Of a stretch of 10,602 bases of DNA, positions 5,829 through 10,602 are shown piece after piece. The DNA lies in the NCBI GenBank assembly GCA_002378585.1, contig DFSJ01000073.1, forward strand, positions 1 to 10,602. The letters run 5' to 3'. The translations under genes and the position numbers were made by a program. The stretch comes from Flavobacteriaceae bacterium UBA3440 (GTDB lineage Bacteria; Bacteroidota; Bacteroidia; Flavobacteriales; Flavobacteriaceae). A model generated the notes under the pieces. It had not been told where the DNA came from, did not search any database, and saw only the letters and a program-made list of their open reading frames with translations. Numbering within the stretch: position 1 is the first letter of the stretch; every line of letters starts with the position of its first letter.

Positions 5829-6545
5829 ATGAAAAAACTAAACTGTGTGATCGTTGAATCTGAATTGTCAAAAAGAGAGCATATCCGTCAAATGGCGTTA
5901 AAACACCCTCAGCTCAATTTACTCTGCACTTTTAGAAACGCCATTGAGGCCGTTCACGGAATCAATTGCCGAGAAGTAGATATCGCCATCATTGCTGCCG
6001 ACATGCCGCTGCGCAACGGATTTCAGTTGATTGAATCCCTGCACAACAGTCCTCAGATCATTGTGATGGCAGAAAATACACAACACGCGATTAAAGCTTT
6101 TGATTACAATGTCACCGACTTTTTATGTGGCCCGGTAAAACAAGACCGTTTTGATGCAGCCATAGCCAAAGCATACGCTAGAGTAGAACAAAATAGACAG
6201 TGGGTAAATGAAGAACCCTCTATTTATGTAAAGCACGAACACAGCAAAAAAAGATTGGTGATTCAGTCGATCAAATGGGTAGAGGCACTTGGGGATTATG
6301 TCAAAGTAATTACAGACAAACAGAATTTCATACTTTCCATGGGCCTCACCAAATTCTTGAGTTTATTGCCGGAGCACTCCTTTTTTAGAATCCACAAATC
6401 ATATGCCGTGAACCTGCACCGCATTGAAACTTACCAAGAGAAAAAAGTTTGGGTAGACCTGATTGAATTACCCGTGAGCAGAAACAACAAACAGGCTTTT
6501 GAAGTGGCTTTAAAACAGCTGCACTTTCAGCACGATGTGGGATGA
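5829..6545 (+). CDS. LytTR-family DNA-binding regulator with degenerate receiver domain
   Basis: This 238-residue protein is a LytR/AlgR-type transcription factor. Residues 1-120 have the receiver layout (strand CVIVES, the turn ADMPLRNGFQLIESL at 57-71, IIVMAEN at 77-83, AIKAFDYNVTDFL at 87-99). Residues 130-230 form a LytTR domain with IKWVEALGDYVKV (148-160) and FFRIHKSYAVNLHRIE (185-200), which normally inserts into the major groove. The phosphorylation site is missing: the acceptor Asp is Ala56, the acidic pair is Glu10-Ser11, the conserved Thr/Ser is Ala81, and the conserved Lys is Gly101 (FLCGPV instead of LLKPV). The switch aromatic is kept as Phe98. It therefore cannot work by ordinary aspartyl phosphorylation. 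No histidine kinase lies nearby. It diverges from rpsF and converges on priA with a 10-nt gap. Its targets are unknown. Confidence 0.9.
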   Translation: MKKLNCVIVESELSKREHIRQMALKHPQLNLLCTFRNAIEAVHGINCREVDIAIIAADMPLRNGFQLIESLHNSPQIIVMAENTQHAIKAFDYNVTDFLCGPVKQDRFDAAIAKAYARVEQNRQWVNEEPSIYVKHEHSKKRLVIQSIKWVEALGDYVKVITDKQNFILSMGLTKFLSLLPEHSFFRIHKSYAVNLHRIETYQEKKVWVDLIELPVSRNNKQAFEVALKQLHFQHDVG

Positions 6546-6555
6546 ACTCAAGGGG

Positions 6556-8979
6556 CTAATAATCTACCTGAAACAAAAGACGAATCGAACGAAACTCAGG
6601 TATAGCCTCAAAAGTTTGCTGTAATCGACTCAAGGACTTTTTGACACCAGACAGGGAAACATGTGGGGGAACTTTGACGACAATATGTTTGATAAACTGA
6701 TCTTTGATCCTGGCAACAGCTGGATCAGCAGGCCCCAAGACGGGTAAACTACTTCTGGATACAATTTGATGAGCTAACCAATGGGCTCCTTTGTCCACTG
6801 TATTCCAGCTTTTATGCTTTAGTATCACTTTGATCAACTTAACTTCAGGTGGGTACTGAAAAGTACGTCTTTGAGCTAACTGAGTTTCTACCATTCCCGC
6901 ATAATCATGTCTGGAGACTTGCTGCAGCAAAGGATGTTCAGGCATATATGTTTGTATATAAAATTTCCCCTGAGCCTCTGAACGCCCAGAACGCCCACCC
7001 AGTTGATAGAGGATCTGGAACGCTTGTTCATGGGCATAATATTCAGGGTGATGCAACATCGCATCTGCTTGAAGAACACCCACCAAACCAACTTGCTTGA
7101 AATCCAATCCCTTGGACAGCATTTGAGTGCCTATTAACACCTTAAATGACTGTTGTTCAAATCCGTCTATGAGCTCTTGGTAGGCATTTTTTCTTCGTGT
7201 AGTGTCTTGGTCCATCCTTTTTACAGAAACGCCAGGAAAGAGTTCTTGAAATGATTCGAGTACTTGCTGAGTACCCAATCCGAGGGTTTCCATGCCCGGA
7301 GCGCGACAGCTTGGGCACTGACTTAGGTGGTTTTGAAAAAAACCACAATAATGACATTTCAAAATGTTGCCTTGCTTGTGGTAGGTCAAAGAAACATCAC
7401 AACTGGGGCACTGAGGACTGTGACCACATGAGGTACACTGTACACTAGGTGAAAACCCTCTTCGATTTTGAAATAGAATGACTTGTTTCCCTTGTCCCAA
7501 ACACTCGGAGATTCCATCGATAAGCACCGAAGAAAAATGACCTTTCATTTTCTTTTTTAGCTGTTGTTCTTTGAGATCGATTAACAAGACTTGGGGTAAC
7601 GGGGTTCCCAAATGCCTTTCATCCAGGCGCACATACCCATATTTGCCAGACTGAGCATGTGCCATAGATGTTAAACTGGGGGTAGCTGAACCTAAAACAA
7701 CACCACATCCATACAGATGAGCCGCATATATCGCTGCATCCCTTCCTTGGTACCTGGGCGCAGGTTCTGTTTGCCTGTAAGCCGACTCATGCTCTTCATC
7801 AACAACCACCAGACCCAAACTTTTCCAGGGCAGAAATACAGCCGATCGAGTACCCAAGATCAATTGAGCTGTTGATGTCCCTGCAGCAACTCGACGCCAA
7901 ACCTCAACCCGTTCATTTTGACTCATCCCGGAATGATAGGTAGCTACTTTATCGCCGAAATACATTTGCATTCTTTTAATCAATTGCGTGGTCAATGCGA
8001 TTTCTGGTAACAAGAAGAGAACTTGTCGATCTTTTTGCAACAATTCTTCAAATAAATGAGCATAAACCTCCGTTTTCCCGGAACCTGTAATACCGTGAAG
8101 CAAGGTCACTTTTGATTCGTACAATCGATCCAAGAGCTCATTCAAGGCGACATTCTGCGGGGGGTATAGTGGCTTTAATGGTTTTGTAGATTCATTTTGA
8201 TCCCATACAATTCGATCTACACGTACCGACTTTTCAAGCAACAACTCCTTGTCAACAAGTGATCTATATGCGGAAGGACTCCAAAAATCCGTGTTGGTCA
8301 ACTCTTTCTTTTTTATGCTAAACGCAACACCAGTAGACTTTTCTAGACACCAGGAAAAAAGAGCTTTTTGTTTGGGCGGCAAGGCACTTGAAAGAGATTT
8401 CTGGTGGATATCTGCACGTATAAATGTCTCATATTTAGGAACATATTTTTCCTTAATGTCTTGTTCAACCAAAATGAAACCTTGATCCACCAAATCATTG
8501 ATGGTATCCATTCCAGACGACTTAGTCCCTATAGACAACAACGTATTTAATGGGAGTGACTTGTGTTGTGCGAGCGCCTCCAACATCATGTATGCTTGAT
8601 CCGTCAATTGATCAGCATCTACATGCGCCTCAGGTGTCAATTGAACCAATGTCTGTGAAGAAAGCAAAAGTGCGCTGGGGATGGCCGCCTTCAACACCAA
8701 CCCCAATGGACTCATATAGTAAGTAGATAACCAATCAAAAAATAACATTTGTTGCTCGGTGATCCATGGAGTTTCATCCAACACATAAACGATCTCCTTG
8801 AGGGAATCATCCGCATGATTTACTTCACGAATGCGCCAAACAATACCGGTCTGCCATTTTTTGGACCCAAACGGCACCACTACGCGTACGCCTGTTCTGG
8901 GAATTTCGATTTCCTCAGGCAGACCATAGGTATACAAATGGTTAAGTGGCAAAGGCAGCAAGACATCCAGCTGAATCAT
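6556..8979 (-). CDS. priA: primosomal protein N' (replication restart helicase PriA)
   Basis: This 807-residue superfamily 2 3'-to-5' DNA helicase recognises stalled forks and reloads the replicative helicase. The N-terminal 3'-end-binding domain occupies about 1-100 and a winged-helix region about 120-200. The helicase core has Walker A GITGSGKT (296-303), LLPEIALT (323-330), the DEEH box (394-397), GSATPS (430-435) and GTQMLSKGLDF (617-627). Eight cysteines in four CxxC pairs (515/518, 524/527, 542/545, 555/558) form the two-zinc module. Motif VI reads GGRSGR (661-666) rather than the more common AGRAGR, keeping both arginines. The length fits Bacteroidota PriA. The ATG at 8977-8979 gives the typical N-terminal start of the 3'-binding domain. 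It converges with the LytTR gene and diverges from rlmH. Confidence 0.96.
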   Translation of the reverse strand: MIQLDVLLPLPLNHLYTYGLPEEIEIPRTGVRVVVPFGSKKWQTGIVWRIREVNHADDSLKEIVYVLDETPWITEQQMLFFDWLSTYYMSPLGLVLKAAIPSALLLSSQTLVQLTPEAHVDADQLTDQAYMMLEALAQHKSLPLNTLLSIGTKSSGMDTINDLVDQGFILVEQDIKEKYVPKYETFIRADIHQKSLSSALPPKQKALFSWCLEKSTGVAFSIKKKELTNTDFWSPSAYRSLVDKELLLEKSVRVDRIVWDQNESTKPLKPLYPPQNVALNELLDRLYESKVTLLHGITGSGKTEVYAHLFEELLQKDRQVLFLLPEIALTTQLIKRMQMYFGDKVATYHSGMSQNERVEVWRRVAAGTSTAQLILGTRSAVFLPWKSLGLVVVDEEHESAYRQTEPAPRYQGRDAAIYAAHLYGCGVVLGSATPSLTSMAHAQSGKYGYVRLDERHLGTPLPQVLLIDLKEQQLKKKMKGHFSSVLIDGISECLGQGKQVILFQNRRGFSPSVQCTSCGHSPQCPSCDVSLTYHKQGNILKCHYCGFFQNHLSQCPSCRAPGMETLGLGTQQVLESFQELFPGVSVKRMDQDTTRRKNAYQELIDGFEQQSFKVLIGTQMLSKGLDFKQVGLVGVLQADAMLHHPEYYAHEQAFQILYQLGGRSGRSEAQGKFYIQTYMPEHPLLQQVSRHDYAGMVETQLAQRRTFQYPPEVKLIKVILKHKSWNTVDKGAHWLAHQIVSRSSLPVLGPADPAVARIKDQFIKHIVVKVPPHVSLSGVKKSLSRLQQTFEAIPEFRSIRLLFQVDY

Positions 8980-8990
8980 TTATTATTTGC

Positions 8991-8998
8991 TAGTTTTG
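8991..8998 (+). promoter_or_regulatory. -7 element for rlmH
   Basis: TAGTTTTG fits TAnnTTTG exactly on the plus strand, about 55 nt before the rlmH start. No TTG is found at the expected distance upstream, which would fall inside the priA coding region. Only the -7 half is supported. Confidence 0.35.
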
Positions 8999-9016
8999 GG
9001 CGATGGGTTGAATCAC

Positions 9017-9024
9017 CAAATATA
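9017..9024 (-). promoter_or_regulatory. -7 element for priA
   Basis: Minus-strand TATATTTG (revcomp of 9017-9024) fits TAnnTTTG exactly, 37 nt before the priA start codon at 8979. No minus-strand TTG lies 17-23 nt upstream. It faces the rlmH -7 element across only 18 nt. Confidence 0.38.
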
Positions 9025-9053
9025 AATAATCCATTTCCATAAAGATCTTAACC

Positions 9054-9527
9054 ATGCATATCAAAATAGTTTGTATCGGAAAAACAGACCAGCGTGAAAT
9101 TGAGGCTTTAATGGGCCAATACACCGAAAGACTGCAACACTACATCAAGACAGAATGGATATTCATCCCTGATCCAAAAAACAGAAAAACGCTTAGCAAA
9201 GAAATGCAGATGGCTTGGGAAGCAGATCAGATCAGTAGCCACATTAAAAACAATGACCTGGCCATTCTATTAGATGAAAAAGGTAAAACCTTTAGCTCGA
9301 TGGGCCTGAGTGAATTCATCAACAAAACCATGGTTGCCGGATACAAACACGCTGTTTTTGTGATCGGAGGACCTTACGGAATCAGCGCTTCACTGAAATC
9401 TAAACACCCCCAATGTATTTCGTTATCTTCACTGACCTTTTCACACCAAATGGTCAGGCTCTTTTTGGTTGAACAATTATACCGGGCGATGACTATACTA
9501 AACAACGAGCCGTACCACCACGAATAG
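9054..9527 (+). CDS. rlmH: 23S rRNA (pseudouridine1915-N3)-methyltransferase RlmH
   Basis: This 157-residue SPOUT-class methyltransferase uses S-adenosylmethionine to methylate N3 of pseudouridine 1915 in helix 69 of 23S rRNA, on assembled 70S ribosomes. It matches RlmH along its full length. The N-terminus is MHIKIVCIGKTD, LDEKGK lies at 73-78, and the trefoil-knot SAM-binding segment is VFVIGGPYGIS (101-111, with GGPYG at 105-109). SLSSLTFSHQMVRLFLVEQ (123-141) follows, and the invariant tail YRAMTILNNEPYHHE completes the active site at the dimer interface. The ATG at 9054 is the family start. It is divergent from priA, 74 nt apart, and its stop codon is separated from the serA stop codon by one base. 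Confidence 0.97.
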   Translation: MHIKIVCIGKTDQREIEALMGQYTERLQHYIKTEWIFIPDPKNRKTLSKEMQMAWEADQISSHIKNNDLAILLDEKGKTFSSMGLSEFINKTMVAGYKHAVFVIGGPYGISASLKSKHPQCISLSSLTFSHQMVRLFLVEQLYRAMTILNNEPYHHE

Positions 9528-9528
9528 A

Positions 9529-10602
9529 TTAGTACAATACCCTGAACTTGATGGTATTGTCAATCTTTTTTAGGGCTTTCATGACTTCCTTGTTATACTC
9601 TTTGTTTACCTCAGTGATCACATACCCAACCTCGTTATCTGTGGATAAGAACTGCCCTGTTATGTTTAAGTCAAATTTGGCAAGAACTTCGTTTATCTTG
9701 GCCATTACTCCAGGTACATTGTGGTGAATGTGTAAAAATCTATGGGTGTTCTTTTGTTCTGGAAGTCTCAGGTTGGGGAAATTTACCGCATCAACCGTGG
9801 TGCCAGAGTTGATATAATCCATAATTTTCTTAGGAACAAAAGACGCTATATCTTTTTGAGCCTCTTCGGTGCTTCCTCCGATGTGGGGAGTTAAAATCAC
9901 GTTGTCTAATCCGCGAAGTTCGGTTTCAAAAGGACCATTTCCAATAGGTTCCCATGGATAAACATCTACCGCTGCCCCACCTAAATGACCACTTTTTAAG
10001 GCGGCCACAAGGGCTGGAATATCCACCACAAAACCTCTGGCCAGATTGATAAACAGCGCCCCCTTTTTCATTCGGCTAAATCGATCCGCATTGAATAAAT
10101 CAGTGTTGGCTTTGTTGTCATCTACATGTAAGGACACTACATCTGCTATGGCTAACAGTTCATTAAGTGAATTACACTTGGTAGCATTACCCAGAGCCAG
10201 CTGATCGTTGATATCGTAAAAGTAAACCTGCATACCCATGGCTTCGCACAACACGGAAAGCTGTTTGCCGATGTTTCCATAACCCACAATACCTATTTTC
10301 TTGCCTCGGACCTCCGTAGCGTTTGAGGCGGTTTTGTTCCACTGACCATTGTGGATTTCTGTGGATCTCGGAAATATGCGACGCATCAACATAATGATCT
10401 CACCGATGGCTAGCTCTACTACGGAGCGCGTGTTGCTGTAAGGCGCATTAAACACCACAACCCCTTGTTTTTTGCAAGCCATCAAATCAATCTGTGTGGT
10501 TCCGATGCAAAATGCACCCACCACCATCAACTTGTCAGCCGCATCGAGTACTTTTTGTGTGACTTGAGTCTTAGAGCGTATGCCTAGGACATGTACATCT
10601 TT
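9529..10602 (-). CDS. serA: D-3-phosphoglycerate dehydrogenase, N-terminus beyond the window
   Basis: The gene is cut by the right edge: 357 codons are visible, and about 50 N-terminal residues should lie outside. The enzyme oxidises 3-phosphoglycerate with NAD, the first step of serine synthesis. Counting from the edge residue (Lys at 10600-10602), GIRSKTQVT opens the visible part. The Rossmann motif GYGNIG lies at 107-112, the catalytic Arg in NLARGFVVD at 189, the catalytic Glu in DVYPWEP at 218, and His in TPHIGGSTEEAQ at 240. A C-terminal ACT domain (about 290-357) keeps the residues equivalent to the E. coli serine-binding His344, Asn346 and Asn364 (here 293, 295 and 313), so feedback inhibition by serine is likely. 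The layout follows the E. coli type without a long extra domain. It converges with rlmH. Confidence 0.96.
   Translation of the reverse strand, partial: KDVHVLGIRSKTQVTQKVLDAADKLMVVGAFCIGTTQIDLMACKKQGVVVFNAPYSNTRSVVELAIGEIIMLMRRIFPRSTEIHNGQWNKTASNATEVRGKKIGIVGYGNIGKQLSVLCEAMGMQVYFYDINDQLALGNATKCNSLNELLAIADVVSLHVDDNKANTDLFNADRFSRMKKGALFINLARGFVVDIPALVAALKSGHLGGAAVDVYPWEPIGNGPFETELRGLDNVILTPHIGGSTEEAQKDIASFVPKKIMDYINSGTTVDAVNFPNLRLPEQKNTHRFLHIHHNVPGVMAKINEVLAKFDLNITGQFLSTDNEVGYVITEVNKEYNKEVMKALKKIDNTIKFRVLY

Noticed and set aside
6849..9042. Several open frames of 65-97 codons on both strands within priA
   Set aside because: All lie within the full-length priA gene in other frames and show no domain or sensible composition.

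Overview
The window looks like a chromosomal housekeeping segment of a Bacteroidota bacterium, most like the Flavobacteriales or Saprospirales part of the phylum; I cannot place it more finely by eye. Three things support this. Two Bacteroidota-restricted families are present (DUF4294 and DUF6495). Six gene starts are preceded, on the correct strand, by the Bacteroidota -7 promoter element TAnnTTTG. None of the visible start codons has a Shine-Dalgarno sequence. I see no IS element, prophage gene, CRISPR array, tRNA or rRNA.

Layout. 1-121 is non-coding. 122-799 (-) encodes a secreted DUF4294 protein, divergent from an M42 aminopeptidase (909-2009, +) that runs without any gap into a Nudix hydrolase (2010-2570, +). 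The Nudix gene overlaps tail-to-tail by 21 nt with hisS (2550-3932, -). Upstream of hisS on the same strand are a DUF6495 gene (3973-4443) and the ribosomal protein operon rpsF-rpsR-rplI (5599 down to 4500). A strong intrinsic terminator separates that operon from DUF6495 and touches the DUF6495 start codon. An intergenic region of about 230 nt separates rpsF from a divergent LytTR-type regulator (5829-6545, +), which converges on priA (6556-8979, -). priA is divergent from rlmH (9054-9527, +). rlmH converges on serA (9529 to the window edge, -) with one base between the stop codons.

Function. Most genes serve translation (hisS, rpsF, rpsR, rplI, rlmH), with replication restart (priA) and serine synthesis (serA) alongside. 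All conserved motifs I could check in these core genes are intact.

The most unusual item is the LytTR regulator. Its N-terminal part still resembles a receiver domain, but every residue of the phosphorylation site is replaced: Ala for the acceptor Asp, Gly for the conserved Lys, Glu-Ser for the acidic pair, and Ala for the Thr/Ser. It therefore looks like a phosphorylation-independent pseudo-receiver regulator, with no kinase gene nearby, divergent from a ribosomal protein operon. I found no evident new multi-gene defence or mobile system.
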